DNA of 64,000 nt from Secundilactobacillus folii (GTDB taxonomy: Bacteria; Bacillota; Bacilli; Lactobacillales; Lactobacillaceae): positions 124,001 to 188,000 of the forward strand of contig NZ_WNJO01000004.1 in NCBI RefSeq assembly GCF_009720675.1. Direction: 5' to 3'. Numbering within the stretch: position 1 is the stretch's first letter; the number at the start of each line of letters is the position of its first letter. Shown here one piece after another: positions 23,019 to 32,265 of the stretch. The translations under genes were made by a program, and so were the position numbers. The notes below the pieces were generated by a model that saw only the letters and a list, made by a program, of their open reading frames with translations, did no database searches and was not told the origin of the DNA.

Positions 23019-24047
23019 ATGCGTAAACGTGCGCGAGTGATTTACAATCCGTCTTCTGGTCGTGAGGCCTTGAAGAAGGATATGATCGACATTTTGGGCG
23101 TTTTTGAACAGGCAGGGTATGAAACCAGCGCCTTTGCCACTACGCCAGCGCCTAACTCTGCGCGTGATGAAGCTGAACGGGCCGCCCGTGAAGGCTTTGA
23201 TTTGGTTGTTGCTGCGGGTGGTGATGGTACGATTAACGAAGTCGTTAACGGAATTGCCGGTCTGAAGAGACGGCCTAAAATGGCCATTATTCCTGCTGGG
23301 ACGACTAATGATTACGCCCGGGCACTTAGAATTCCTCGAGAAGATCCATTGGCCGCAGCCAAAGTGGTGCTGAAAAACCAAACCATTAAGATGGACATCG
23401 GTGTCGCTGGCAAAAATTACTTTGTCAATATTGCTGGTGGTGGCCGCTTGACTGAGCTAACGTATGAGGTTCCTTCCAACTTGAAGACCTTATTTGGTTA
23501 CTTAGCTTACCTTGTGAAGGGTGCCGAGTTACTTCCGCGCATTCGACCTTTCAAAGTGGATCTAAAGTATGACGGCGACGAGTACGTTGGCGAAGCTTCA
23601 ATGTTTTTTTTGGCACTGACGAATTCAGTCGGCGGCTTTGAACAAATTGTGCCGGACGCTTCGTTAAATGATGGCAAGTTCACAATGATTATTGTGAAAA
23701 CCAGCAACTTAGCAGAAATTTTGCACTTGCTGACACTTGTTTTGAACGGCGGCAAGCACGTTAACGATCCACGAATCATTTACCGCAAAGTTCGGAAGGT
23801 TGAAGCCAAGCCGCTTGAAGGGTCACGCATCATGATCAATCTGGATGGGGAATATGGTGGCGACGCACCAATGACTTTTGTGAATCTTAAGCAGCATATC
23901 GAAACTTACGCTAATCTGGATGCAATTCCGGATGCTGCGGTTGAAGAAGAAGATCCAGATCTCCTTGAAGCTGAACGAAAATTCCTTGCTGGTGTTCAAA
24001 AATTACCAGAGGACCAAGAGATTCAGCCTAAAGAAGAGAATAAATAA
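23019..24047 (+). CDS. dgkB: diacylglycerol kinase (DgkB type)
   Basis: Soluble lipid kinase that returns diacylglycerol, a by-product of lipoteichoic acid synthesis, to phosphatidic acid. 342 residues. Nucleotide-binding GGDGT at 67-71 after DLVVAA, then IPAGTTNDYARALRI, both hallmarks. The C-terminal 40 residues are acidic (EEEDPDLLEAERKF) and look like a disordered tail. Follows gatB by 29 bases with its own GGAGG; probably read through from gatCAB, and ends at the hairpin before rlmCD. Confidence 0.94.
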   Translation: MRKRARVIYNPSSGREALKKDMIDILGVFEQAGYETSAFATTPAPNSARDEAERAAREGFDLVVAAGGDGTINEVVNGIAGLKRRPKMAIIPAGTTNDYARALRIPREDPLAAAKVVLKNQTIKMDIGVAGKNYFVNIAGGGRLTELTYEVPSNLKTLFGYLAYLVKGAELLPRIRPFKVDLKYDGDEYVGEASMFFLALTNSVGGFEQIVPDASLNDGKFTMIIVKTSNLAEILHLLTLVLNGGKHVNDPRIIYRKVRKVEAKPLEGSRIMINLDGEYGGDAPMTFVNLKQHIETYANLDAIPDAAVEEEDPDLLEAERKFLAGVQKLPEDQEIQPKEENK

Positions 24048-24067
24048 GCGTAACAGGTATGAATTAG

Positions 24068-24110
24068 AAAGGTTTTGCTGTATGATACTTAAGTCAGCAA
24101 AACCTTTTTT
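24068..24110 (+). terminator. terminator between dgkB and rlmCD
   Basis: 13-bp stem AAAGGTTTTGCTG / CAGCAAAACCTTT (24068-24080, 24095-24107) and six T. Confidence 0.8.
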
Positions 24111-24130
24111 CAATATAGTAAGGAGATTTC

Positions 24131-25510
24131 ATGAAAACAAAAGCACCAGTTACCAAAAATGAGACTTATACAGGTACGGTCATGGACCTGACCTACGAAG
24201 GCCTTGGCGTTGTCAAGATCGACAACTATTCATTATTCATCACCAATGCATTACCAGGTGAAAAGGTTAAATTTGTGGTCACTAAAGTTGGCAAGAGCTT
24301 TGGCTTTGGCCGTGTTTTAGAGCATTTGACCACGTCACCAGACAGAGCCGAGATTGATGCCAAAGATCGAAAACTCGCGCAAGCTGGCATCGCCCCGCTT
24401 CAGCACATGGTATACCCTGCACAGCTGCGGTTTAAACAGCATCAAATTGAATCACTTCTAGCTAAAAATAAACTCGATATTTCAGTTTCGAAAACGCTTG
24501 GTATGGACAAACCATATCATTATCGAAATAAAGCCCAGATTCCGGTTCGATTAGTGAACGGCCAACTCGAAACCGGATTCTACCGTCAACATTCACACAA
24601 CTTGGTACCACTAACAGATTTCTATATCCAGGATCCTCGAATCGACCAAGCAATCGTGGTTGTCCGTGATATTTTGCGGCAGGAAGACATTTCGCCATAC
24701 GATGAGAGAACTCACCGGGGAATTATTCGAAACGTGATGGTGCGCCAGAGTCACTACGAAGATGAAATGATGATCGGTCTGATCACCAATAGTCATACTT
24801 TGCCGCGCGCAAAAGAAATCGTAGCCCAAATTACGGAACAATTACCGCACGTCACCAGTATCATCCAAAACGTGAATAGTCGACCAACAAACGTTATCAT
24901 GGGGCCAATCACCAACGTTTTGTATGGTGAACCAGTAATTCACGATTCATTATTAGGTAATCGTTTTGAAATTTCCGCGCAATCCTTTTACCAAGTTAAC
25001 CCGGTACAAACGGAAAAATTATATCAACTGGCCATTGATCGTGCAGGTTTAACTGGCAATGAAACGGTTATTGATGCCTACTGCGGCATTGGTACGATTT
25101 CTTTAGCGATGGCTCGCCATGCCAAGGAAGTTTATGGTGTTGAAGTGGTTTCAACTGCGGTGGAAGATGCTAAGAAGAATGCGAAACTAAACGGTTTAAC
25201 TAATTTGCAATTTGAAACCAACAAGGCCGAATATCAAATGGCAAAGTGGCAAGAACAAGGTTTAAAACCGGACGTGATTGTCGTTGACCCCCCTCGGAAG
25301 GGCTTAGATGAGACCTTAATCGAAAGTGCAACTGATATGCAGCCCAAAAAGGTGGTCTATGTGAGCTGCAATCCATCGACGTTGGTTCGCGACATTCAGC
25401 GTTTTGGCGAACGTGGCTACCACGTTACCGCACCGATTCAGCCTGTTGACCAGTTTCCACAGACGCCTCACATTGAATCTGTGACGGTTTTAGAAAAAGT
25501 AGCAAATTAA
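24131..25510 (+). CDS. rlmCD: 23S rRNA (uracil-5-)-methyltransferase, RlmCD/RumA family
   Basis: SAM-dependent enzyme that methylates uridines of 23S rRNA. 459 residues. N-terminal TRAM domain (about 10-70), central RNA-binding part, then the methyltransferase domain with DAYCGIGTISLAMA (SAM site), DPPRKG and the catalytic VSCNPSTLVRD cysteine loop. The iron-sulphur cluster cysteines found in E. coli RlmD are absent: the corresponding region reads QAGIAPLQHMVY. Gram-positive enzymes of this type commonly modify both U747 and U1939; that dual action is inferred here. ATG has AAGGAG upstream. Confidence 0.93.
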   Translation: MKTKAPVTKNETYTGTVMDLTYEGLGVVKIDNYSLFITNALPGEKVKFVVTKVGKSFGFGRVLEHLTTSPDRAEIDAKDRKLAQAGIAPLQHMVYPAQLRFKQHQIESLLAKNKLDISVSKTLGMDKPYHYRNKAQIPVRLVNGQLETGFYRQHSHNLVPLTDFYIQDPRIDQAIVVVRDILRQEDISPYDERTHRGIIRNVMVRQSHYEDEMMIGLITNSHTLPRAKEIVAQITEQLPHVTSIIQNVNSRPTNVIMGPITNVLYGEPVIHDSLLGNRFEISAQSFYQVNPVQTEKLYQLAIDRAGLTGNETVIDAYCGIGTISLAMARHAKEVYGVEVVSTAVEDAKKNAKLNGLTNLQFETNKAEYQMAKWQEQGLKPDVIVVDPPRKGLDETLIESATDMQPKKVVYVSCNPSTLVRDIQRFGERGYHVTAPIQPVDQFPQTPHIESVTVLEKVAN

Positions 25511-25544
25511 ATTGGCGGCATTTCAGGGAATGTAAAGCGTAATC

Positions 25545-25590
25545 AGCACGCAAAGAAGGTTGAATTTCTGACTTCTTTGCGTGCTTTTTG
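25545..25590 (+). terminator. terminator of rlmCD
   Basis: 14-bp perfect stem AGCACGCAAAGAAG / CTTCTTTGCGTGCT (25545-25558, 25572-25585) then TTTT. The remaining gene-free sequence to 25768 shows nothing but AT-rich DNA. Confidence 0.88.
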
Positions 25591-25768
25591 GGTGTTCTAG
25601 ACTGAAATGGGTTTGTAGATAATTCTTAGTGATTTTAAGCTTCCATCTTTCGACTTTAAGAATTAGTGTTGATTTACAACACCGATTGAAAATTGTTAAT
25701 TTTACTTAGCTTTAAACCGATCACTAGCGGATAACTGAATATTATTTCATATTGATTATTTTTGATGC

Positions 25769-25798
25769 TTGATTACTCACTAGGTTTTAATCTATAAT
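25769..25798 (+). promoter_or_regulatory. gshA promoter
   Basis: TTGATT (25769-25774), 18-base spacer, TATAAT (25793-25798), about 40 bases before the ATG. Confidence 0.6.
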
Positions 25799-25836
25799 CA
25801 ATTCAACACGAGCACATCACAACTGGGGGATCTCGG

Positions 25837-27366
25837 ATGTTAGATAATCTATTGCACGTTATAAAAGAAGAAGACGTTAGTGAACAGTTGTACCATGGAT
25901 TAATTGGGGTTGAAGTCGAGGAGAATCGAATTGACAAAGCTGGTCGAATGAGCCGTGAACCACACCCGCAAAGTTTAGGTTCCCGGACGTTTCATCCGTA
26001 TCTGCAATCTGATTTTGCAGAGGCGCAAAGTGAAATCATTACGGATCCTAACCCAAATATTGGCGGTGTTTTGGATCAGCTTGATACGCTCCAAACGGTT
26101 CTGTACCGCTCTTTGCAGGGTGAGGATCGGATCTGGCCGTTAAGTATGCCACCCCGAGTTGACGCTGATGACATTGCATTTATTAAAGCTCATTTTGGGC
26201 GGCCTGCCTACGCTGATTATCGCAAATATTTGACGGTCAAGTACGGTGTGTGCCCTAAGATTATTACTGGTGTGCATTTAAATTACAGTATCCCTGATCC
26301 GGTAATCAACCGCCTTTACACACATTATCTAAAGGAATTTGAGACGGTAACTGAATTTCGGAATGCTTTGTACTTCCGGATGGCCCAGAATTTGGTGCTC
26401 AACCGATGGCTGATCACCTACTTATTTGGGGCTTCACCAATTGCAGAAAAGGGCTTTTTTGAACAGGTTCCAGAAGCACTAACTCAACCAGTCCGTAGCA
26501 TTCGAAACAGTCACTTTGGGTATGCAAATCACCCTGAAGACGGTGTTGATGCAACGATTTATCAATCACTTCCGCACTTTGTTGATCGGCTGGAAAGCTT
26601 GATCAAAGCCAAGAAGCTGTATAATCAAGCAGAATTTTACGGTCCCGTCCGTTTGCGCGGTAACACGTTGTTAGCAGATGATTTGACTAAGGGCATTCGT
26701 TACTTGGAATTTCGATGCTTAGATTCGACTCCGTTTCATTCAAATGGTATCACTCGCCATGCCTTATACTTTATGAAATTATTCTTTATCTACGCTTTGG
26801 TAACGCCAGTTAATGATGAGCGTATTGATGCCGAACTATCTCAGGCCGAGGCAGACAATGAGCGAGTGGCACTTGAAAATCCCCTGGAACCCACTTTTAA
26901 GGCGAAAAGAGGTCTGCAAGTCTTCGATGACTTACGGGAGCTTGCCAAAACGCTAAACGCGCACAGTGAACAAATCAATGCCATTGATGATTTTGCTGAA
27001 GTTGTGACCCATCCCGAATTAACGCCCGCTGCCAAATTAATCAGTCATCTGGATGACAGTGGTAGCTTAATGACTTTTGGGGTTCGTAAAGCCACTGAGT
27101 GGAAGGCGCAACGTCTAGGAGCTGATCAACTACTACCGATGCTGTCACGGTTATCCGCACAGGCACAGGAGCTGGTTTTTCGAGCGATTCAGTTAGGCAT
27201 ACGTTACTACGCTGTTCGTGATGAAAATGGGGCAATTATGTTAATGCTGACTTTTAATGAACTAACACAGGTCATTGAAGCGGACAAAGTATCGGATGGA
27301 TCAGCGACTGAGTATTTGAAGCATATGTTTCCTGATCTGCCGTTACCAGGAAAGTCGAAAAGTTAA
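25837..27366 (+). CDS. gshA: glutamate--cysteine ligase
   Basis: Makes gamma-glutamylcysteine from Glu, Cys and ATP, the first step to glutathione. 509 residues, aligning by eye with E. coli GshA: LIGVEVEENR, SDFAEAQSEIIT, DRIWPLSMPP, ITGVHLNYSIP, RNSHFGYANHPED and RYLEFRCLDSTPFHSNGI. It lacks the ATP-grasp half of the fused GshF enzyme common in streptococci, and no gshB is nearby, so the product may be gamma-glutamylcysteine itself or glutathione made elsewhere. ATG follows GGGGGA at 8 bases. Single-gene unit ending in a terminator shared with the convergent permease. Confidence 0.92.
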   Translation: MLDNLLHVIKEEDVSEQLYHGLIGVEVEENRIDKAGRMSREPHPQSLGSRTFHPYLQSDFAEAQSEIITDPNPNIGGVLDQLDTLQTVLYRSLQGEDRIWPLSMPPRVDADDIAFIKAHFGRPAYADYRKYLTVKYGVCPKIITGVHLNYSIPDPVINRLYTHYLKEFETVTEFRNALYFRMAQNLVLNRWLITYLFGASPIAEKGFFEQVPEALTQPVRSIRNSHFGYANHPEDGVDATIYQSLPHFVDRLESLIKAKKLYNQAEFYGPVRLRGNTLLADDLTKGIRYLEFRCLDSTPFHSNGITRHALYFMKLFFIYALVTPVNDERIDAELSQAEADNERVALENPLEPTFKAKRGLQVFDDLRELAKTLNAHSEQINAIDDFAEVVTHPELTPAAKLISHLDDSGSLMTFGVRKATEWKAQRLGADQLLPMLSRLSAQAQELVFRAIQLGIRYYAVRDENGAIMLMLTFNELTQVIEADKVSDGSATEYLKHMFPDLPLPGKSKS

Positions 27367-27380
27367 GGTTTAATGAATTC

Positions 27381-27446
27381 AATTAAAAATGGTACCGTTA
27401 CAAGTTGGGCCTTGGACCCACTCTGTAATGGTACCATTTCTGTTTT
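27381..27446. terminator. bidirectional terminator, gshA / amino-acid permease
   Basis: Stem AAATGGTACC / GGTACCATTT (27387-27396, 27430-27439), extended inward by six more pairs including one G-U. T-runs lie on both sides when read outward. Confidence 0.8.
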
Positions 27447-28783
27447 TAAGGTTTAGAATTGCTTTGCTTTTTGAAATGCTGATGATAGTAATATACGGGA
27501 ACGCCAATACCGGTTAGAATCAAACCGGTGATTGCGAGTCCTGTCTGGGTCCATATCGTGACGATTAAAATAAAGAGGCCACCAAGAATGGCGATTGCAG
27601 GGATGACTGGGTAGCCGGGGACACGGTACGGCCGTTTCAGAGCCGGCTCACGCTGACGGAGGACAAAGAGGGCAATGAACAACATGACGTTAAAGATCCA
27701 CATCACGAAGACCAGCATATCAGTCAGGGTGTCAAAAGAGCCCATGAACATCATAATAACCGCAATGATAAATTCAACCATGCCCGCAAAGTAGGGGACG
27801 TAGGTTCGACGAGAAATCTTTTTTAATTGACGACTGAAAGGCAGTGAATCTTCGGACGCCATTGCAAATGGTACTCGCATTCCCGTTAGAGTATAGCCAT
27901 TGATCGCACCATACACAGAGATTAAGATTCCAATGGTGACTAATTTACCGCCCAGCGGACCAAAAATCAGTTGGGCCGTTTCCGAAGCAGTATTTTGATT
28001 TCCAGCAATTTGGTCAATTGGTAGACTTTTCAAGAAGACAAAGTTGACAAGTACGTAAATCAACATGATACATAAGAGTCCCAACACGATGGCACGTGGG
28101 AGATCTTTTTCTGGTTGTTTCATTTCTCCAGCGATGTTGCCAATATTGATCCAGCCATCGTAGGCAAACATCGTTGCCAGTAATCCGCCGCTAAAGGCAG
28201 TCCAGTAATTTAAGTGTGCACCGGCCGTGATAGGGATTAGGGACACTGAAGTATGAGCAGGTGCAAAAATGCCAAAGCCAACAATGAGCGCAATTGGAAT
28301 CAGCTTAAAGACTAACGTGATCGACTGTAAGGCACCACCAACGCGGGCTCCCAAAAAGTTGATTAAAGTCAGGCTCAGGCCACACAGAATAGCGATTGGC
28401 AGGTGCCACATCAATGACAGGTGAAACAGGTTCAAAAACTGGGTGGAAAAGATGATCGATAGTGCAGCGATGTTAGCCGGATAATAGACTAACATTAAAG
28501 CCCAGCCCATTAAAAAGCCGGGTAACTTCCCGTAGGTGTACTCAATGTACTTGATTGCGCCCCCGGTTTTAGGAATTGCAGCAGCCAGTTCGGCAGCCGT
28601 TAACCCGGCACAAATTGTTAAGATACCCCCAAGGATCCAAGCTGCGAGGGTCATGCTCGACGACTTTGTTACTTCAACAACGCTGGCGACTTTAAAGAAC
28701 ACCCCACCGCCGATTACGGTCCCCATCACTGTTGATAGGGCGGTAAATAATCCAATATCGCGTTTTAAATGTGGCTCGCTCAT
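27446..28783 (-). CDS. APC superfamily amino-acid permease (SteT-like)
   Basis: Twelve-helix amino-acid transporter, about 445 residues. The N-terminal GLFTALSTVMGTVIGGGVFF and TGGAIKYIEYTYG segments match the LAT/SteT group (serine/threonine exchangers of Bacillus). The substrate cannot be read from sequence. Start ATG 28783 is used rather than the in-frame TTG 28813, because the promoter -10 (28823-28828) lies only 10 bases before that TTG. GGAAGGA is 15 bases from the ATG, longer than usual. Transcribed downstream of gntP but separated by a terminator and its own promoter. Confidence 0.88.
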   Translation of the reverse strand: MSEPHLKRDIGLFTALSTVMGTVIGGGVFFKVASVVEVTKSSSMTLAAWILGGILTICAGLTAAELAAAIPKTGGAIKYIEYTYGKLPGFLMGWALMLVYYPANIAALSIIFSTQFLNLFHLSLMWHLPIAILCGLSLTLINFLGARVGGALQSITLVFKLIPIALIVGFGIFAPAHTSVSLIPITAGAHLNYWTAFSGGLLATMFAYDGWINIGNIAGEMKQPEKDLPRAIVLGLLCIMLIYVLVNFVFLKSLPIDQIAGNQNTASETAQLIFGPLGGKLVTIGILISVYGAINGYTLTGMRVPFAMASEDSLPFSRQLKKISRRTYVPYFAGMVEFIIAVIMMFMGSFDTLTDMLVFVMWIFNVMLFIALFVLRQREPALKRPYRVPGYPVIPAIAILGGLFILIVTIWTQTGLAITGLILTGIGVPVYYYHQHFKKQSNSKP

Positions 28784-28822
28784 GATAGAAAAATGCCGTC
28801 CTTCCGAATCCAATAGATATAA

Positions 28823-28851
28823 ATTATAGCAAACAAAAACCCCAGTGACAA
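28823..28851 (-). promoter_or_regulatory. permease promoter overlapping the gntP terminator
   Basis: Minus strand TTGTCA (28846-28851), 17 bases, TATAAT (28823-28828). The -35 lies in the loop and 3' arm of the upstream terminator hairpin. Confidence 0.7.
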
Positions 28852-28861
28852 CGCACTGGGG
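28834..28861 (-). terminator. terminator of gntK-gntP
   Basis: 8-bp GC-rich stem CCCCAGTG / CACTGGGG (28840-28847, 28854-28861), loop of 6. Read on the minus strand it is followed by TTTTTG. Confidence 0.8.
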
Positions 28862-28893
28862 AAGGGTTTATGATTAGAAATCTATGATAATAT

Positions 28894-30252
28894 TTAGTGG
28901 AAAAACATATTTAATATCATAACAATTATAATACCTACAACGGAGATCACCGTTTCAAGCACTGTCCAAATGGAAAGTGTCTGCTTTACAGTCAAATCAA
29001 AATATTCTCTAAACATCCAGAACCCGGCATCGTTCACGTGAGAAGCAGCAAGTGAACCAGCACCGATAGCAAGTACCATCAAAGCTGGATCGACACCAGA
29101 AGCTGACATTAGAGGTGCCACGATTCCGGCAGCCGTCAAAGCGGAGACGGTTGCGGAACCAAGAGCGACACGCAGTACAACGGCGACTAACCAGCCAAGG
29201 ATCAATGGGCTAATACTTGAGTGGGTAAAGATCTTAGCAACTTCGGTACCAACACCACCATCAATCAGGACTTGTTTGAAGGCACCGCCACCACCAATAA
29301 CCAACAGCAGCATGGCAATCGACTTCACGGCATTTTCAACGGTTGCCATGATATCTTTGGTTGCTTTGCCCCGGGCCCAGCCCATTGACCACATTGCAAA
29401 GAGCAGTGAGATCAACATCGCAATAGCAGGGTCACCGATTAGACTAATAATTTGATCCATCATTGAAGGATTGGCGGGCGTTTTGCCCCCGGTCATGGTC
29501 ATCTTATAAATGGTCGTAATGGCCATCAAAAGAACTGGGAAGAGGGAAGTTAAGGTCGACATACCAAAACTAGGTTCTTCTTCTGGTGCCATTTCTTTAA
29601 CTTCACCTAATGAACTCAAGTTTCCTTTTTGGGCAAATGCAGCTGGTGCGAACTTTTCTGCCAGCCGAGTAAAGAGTGGCCCAGCAATGTAAGCAGCTGG
29701 GATAGCAACAACTAAACCAAATAGCAGTACCTTACCATCATTGGCACCCAAGGCTGCCGCAATGGCAGTTGGTGCCGGGTGAGGAGGTAAGAATCCGTGG
29801 GTAACTGACAAAGCAGCAGCCATTGAAATTCCTAGGTATAGAACTGGCACACCGGCCTCAACAGCGATGGCAAAGACGATCGGAACTAACAAGACCATAC
29901 CAACTTCGAAGAATAGCGCGATACCAATAATGAATGATGCAAGCATAATAGCTAATTGAAGTCGTTTCCGACCAAACTTATTGATCAGGGTCGTGGCTAT
30001 TTTATGAGCCCCACCAGCATCGGCAACTAGCCGACCCAGCATGGCACCAAAGCCAAAGACCAGTGACAGCTCACCTAATTGACTCCCAATACCAGTTTCG
30101 ATACTGGTGGCAATTTTGGTGAGGTTCATGCCAAGTAAAATGGCAGTTAAAACAGAAGTCATTATTAGGGAAACGAAAGTGTTCATTTTGAATCGAATGA
30201 TCAAAATTAACAGGAATACGATCCCGATAATCAAAGCAATTATTTGTTCCAT
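28894..30252 (-). CDS. gntP: gluconate:proton symporter
   Basis: GntP-family importer of gluconate. 452 residues, 12 or more hydrophobic helices. Family signatures: FGAMLGRLVADAGGAHKIA, THGFLPPHPAPTAIA and HVNDAGFWMF. ATG 30252 with AAGGGG 7 bases upstream. It lies 108 bases downstream of gluconokinase; an imperfect hairpin in that gap (about 30270-30297) has no T-run, so both are likely on one transcript. Function follows from family plus the neighbouring kinase. Confidence 0.94.
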   Translation of the reverse strand: MEQIIALIIGIVFLLILIIRFKMNTFVSLIMTSVLTAILLGMNLTKIATSIETGIGSQLGELSLVFGFGAMLGRLVADAGGAHKIATTLINKFGRKRLQLAIMLASFIIGIALFFEVGMVLLVPIVFAIAVEAGVPVLYLGISMAAALSVTHGFLPPHPAPTAIAAALGANDGKVLLFGLVVAIPAAYIAGPLFTRLAEKFAPAAFAQKGNLSSLGEVKEMAPEEEPSFGMSTLTSLFPVLLMAITTIYKMTMTGGKTPANPSMMDQIISLIGDPAIAMLISLLFAMWSMGWARGKATKDIMATVENAVKSIAMLLLVIGGGGAFKQVLIDGGVGTEVAKIFTHSSISPLILGWLVAVVLRVALGSATVSALTAAGIVAPLMSASGVDPALMVLAIGAGSLAASHVNDAGFWMFREYFDLTVKQTLSIWTVLETVISVVGIIIVMILNMFFH

Positions 30253-30360
30253 GATTAAACCCCTTCAAAATAACTTAAGAGACGCAGCCCTAATCGGCGC
30301 CTCTGAGCGACAGTAGACAGTAAACCCTTTTTGTATTTTTAAAAAGTGACACGCAAATGA

Positions 30361-31923
30361 TTAAAGATCCTGGGATGCATTCTTTTTCTTTGCATCCATC
30401 TTTCGCTGATAATCGGCAATCGCTTTATATTCCGTTTGTAATTGACGGCTTAAACGAATGTAGATTGGAATCAAAGCGCGGTATGCTTCATAGGTATCAG
30501 GATTTGGATGATGAACGTTAGTGACGCCAACAAACTTCTTGACCTCACTTAAATCATCGATCAATCCGAGGCTGTACATTCCTAACGTAGCCGCGCCTAA
30601 AGCGGTACCTTCGACACTTTCCGGAATGGTCACGTCCTGTTCAAAAATATCAGCTAACATTTGACGCCAAAGCTTTGAACGGGCAAAGCCACCGGTAGCC
30701 TGAATGCTAACCGGTTTACCAACGACTTCTTCCAGGGCAATCATGACGGTATAGAGGTTATAAACGATCCCTTCTAGTGCGGCACGAACCATGTGGGCCC
30801 GGGTGTGCGTACGAGTCAAGCCGAAGAATGAACCACGGGCGTTTGCATCCCAGATTGGTGCTCGTTCACCACCTAGGAATGGGTGGAAGATCAGGCCATC
30901 GGAGCCAGCTGGAACTTTTGAAGCAATCTCAGTCAACAGATCGTAACTATCGATCTTCATTTGTTCAGCCGTGATTTTTTCGGGTGCAAACAACTGATCA
31001 CGAACCCAACGGAAAACGATACCGCCATTATTGACAGGGCCACCAACGACCCACTTATTAGGTGCTAGGTAGTAACAGAAGACACGACCTTTGGGATCGA
31101 TCTTGGGCTTATCGGTAACGACTCGAACCGCACCGGAAGTCCCAATGGTGACGGCTACGACTCCGGGATCGATGGCATTGACACCAAGGTTAGCTAGCGG
31201 ACCATCCGAGGCACCCATCACAAATGGTATGTCTGGGTCAATACCAATAACTCGAGCATAGTCCGGATTCATCCCGGAAATCGTATCAGTCGTGTCAGCC
31301 AGTTCAGGTAGTTGTTCACGTTTGACACCTGCTAGTTCCAGCGCCTGATCATCCCAGTCCATCTTGAAGATGTTAAACATGCCAGTTGCGTTGGCGATTG
31401 AATAATCTTCCTTCAAAACACCGAATAGTTTGTAAATGACGTATTCTTTGATACCAACAAACCAGCGAGCTTTGTCAAACAGGTCTTTATGCTCGTTACG
31501 TAGCCAGATTAACTTAGTAAAGGGAGTCATCGGGTGGATCGGCGTCCCAGTCTTCTCGTAAATTTGTTTTCCAATGCCATTTTCACGGAGTTCATCAGCG
31601 TACTTGACGGCTCGATTATCCGCCCAAGTAATGGCACGGGTCATTGGCTTGTGGTTCTCATCGAGTAGGATCAAACTATGCATCGCGGCTGAAAAGGAGA
31701 CACCCTTCAATTCGCCAGCTTTTAAGTTTGCCTTTCGAAGTACAGTGGTCAACCCGTCGACGATGGCTGAAAAGATCTCCTCGGGATCTTCCTCTGCCAT
31801 ATCTGGCACGTCTTGGTAAAGCGGATACAAATTGTTCGAGTATCCTTGAACTTTACCAGCGTTGTCAAACAAGACGGTTTTCACACTGGTGGTGCCAATG
31901 TCCACACCAATCATATAGTCCAT
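30361..31923 (-). CDS. gntK: gluconokinase (FGGY family)
   Basis: Phosphorylates gluconate to 6-phosphogluconate, feeding the oxidative pentose phosphate or phosphoketolase route. 520 residues. FGGY kinase features: GVDIGTTSVKTVLFD at the N-terminus, the ITWADNRA substrate loop, GASDGPLANLG, GTSGAVR (phosphate loop), and ATGGFARSKLWRQMLADI near 440. ATG 31923 with AAAGGAAG 9 bases upstream. First gene of the gluconate operon; its promoter carries palindromes shared with the divergent RpiR-type regulator. No 6-phosphogluconate dehydrogenase is in the window. Confidence 0.94.
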   Translation of the reverse strand: MDYMIGVDIGTTSVKTVLFDNAGKVQGYSNNLYPLYQDVPDMAEEDPEEIFSAIVDGLTTVLRKANLKAGELKGVSFSAAMHSLILLDENHKPMTRAITWADNRAVKYADELRENGIGKQIYEKTGTPIHPMTPFTKLIWLRNEHKDLFDKARWFVGIKEYVIYKLFGVLKEDYSIANATGMFNIFKMDWDDQALELAGVKREQLPELADTTDTISGMNPDYARVIGIDPDIPFVMGASDGPLANLGVNAIDPGVVAVTIGTSGAVRVVTDKPKIDPKGRVFCYYLAPNKWVVGGPVNNGGIVFRWVRDQLFAPEKITAEQMKIDSYDLLTEIASKVPAGSDGLIFHPFLGGERAPIWDANARGSFFGLTRTHTRAHMVRAALEGIVYNLYTVMIALEEVVGKPVSIQATGGFARSKLWRQMLADIFEQDVTIPESVEGTALGAATLGMYSLGLIDDLSEVKKFVGVTNVHHPNPDTYEAYRALIPIYIRLSRQLQTEYKAIADYQRKMDAKKKNASQDL

Positions 31924-31980
31924 TATGTTGACTTCCTTTCTTGGTTTAAACTTGCAATTGCAGTTTATCTGACTTTTAAA

Positions 31981-32010
31981 CCGTTTTCAAGAAATGGCCT
32001 CTGAAAACGG
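31981..32010. promoter_or_regulatory. palindromic operator candidate, gnt leader
   Basis: Perfect inverted repeat CCGTTTTCA - 12 bases - TGAAAACGG in the gntK leader. It shares TTTTCA/TGAAAA half-sites with the palindrome at 32041-32055. It is not a proper cre site. Confidence 0.55.
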
Positions 32011-32034
32011 AAAATAATCAAGCTGACCTGGTCA

Positions 32035-32063
32035 ATTATATGAAAAAAGTTTTCAAATAACAA
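32035..32063 (-). promoter_or_regulatory. gntKP promoter with operator in the spacer
   Basis: Minus strand TTGTTA (32058-32063), 17-base spacer, TATAAT (32035-32040). The spacer is filled by TGAAAA-AAG-TTTTCA (32041-32055), a position expected for a repressor site. The likely regulator is the adjacent RpiR-type protein. Confidence 0.65.
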
Positions 32064-32114
32064 GCCTTAATACGCAAATTTATTACAAAGGTTCTCGATA
32101 TCGGTCTGAATAGC

Positions 32115-32123
32115 TGGTATAAT
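32115..32123 (+). promoter_or_regulatory. extended -10 of the rpiR-type gene
   Basis: TGG-TATAAT, 140 bases before the TTG start. The long leader holds a small AACCTT/AAGGTT hairpin but no T-run. Confidence 0.5.
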
Positions 32124-32265
32124 ACGGATTAAGGAACCTGATTAATTGAACGTTGAACCTTAAAAGGTTGGTAAACGCAGCTTAATTTCAAATCAAACAT
32201 GACTTCTTATTTCATCACCTTAACTCGTATTAAGCAGTTTCTTATCAATAAAGGAGGAAGTATAT

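Noticed and set aside
32002-32015. cre (CcpA) site starting TGAAAACGG
   Set aside because: Only the left half fits; the right half WCA end is missing, and the repeat is better explained as a local palindrome.
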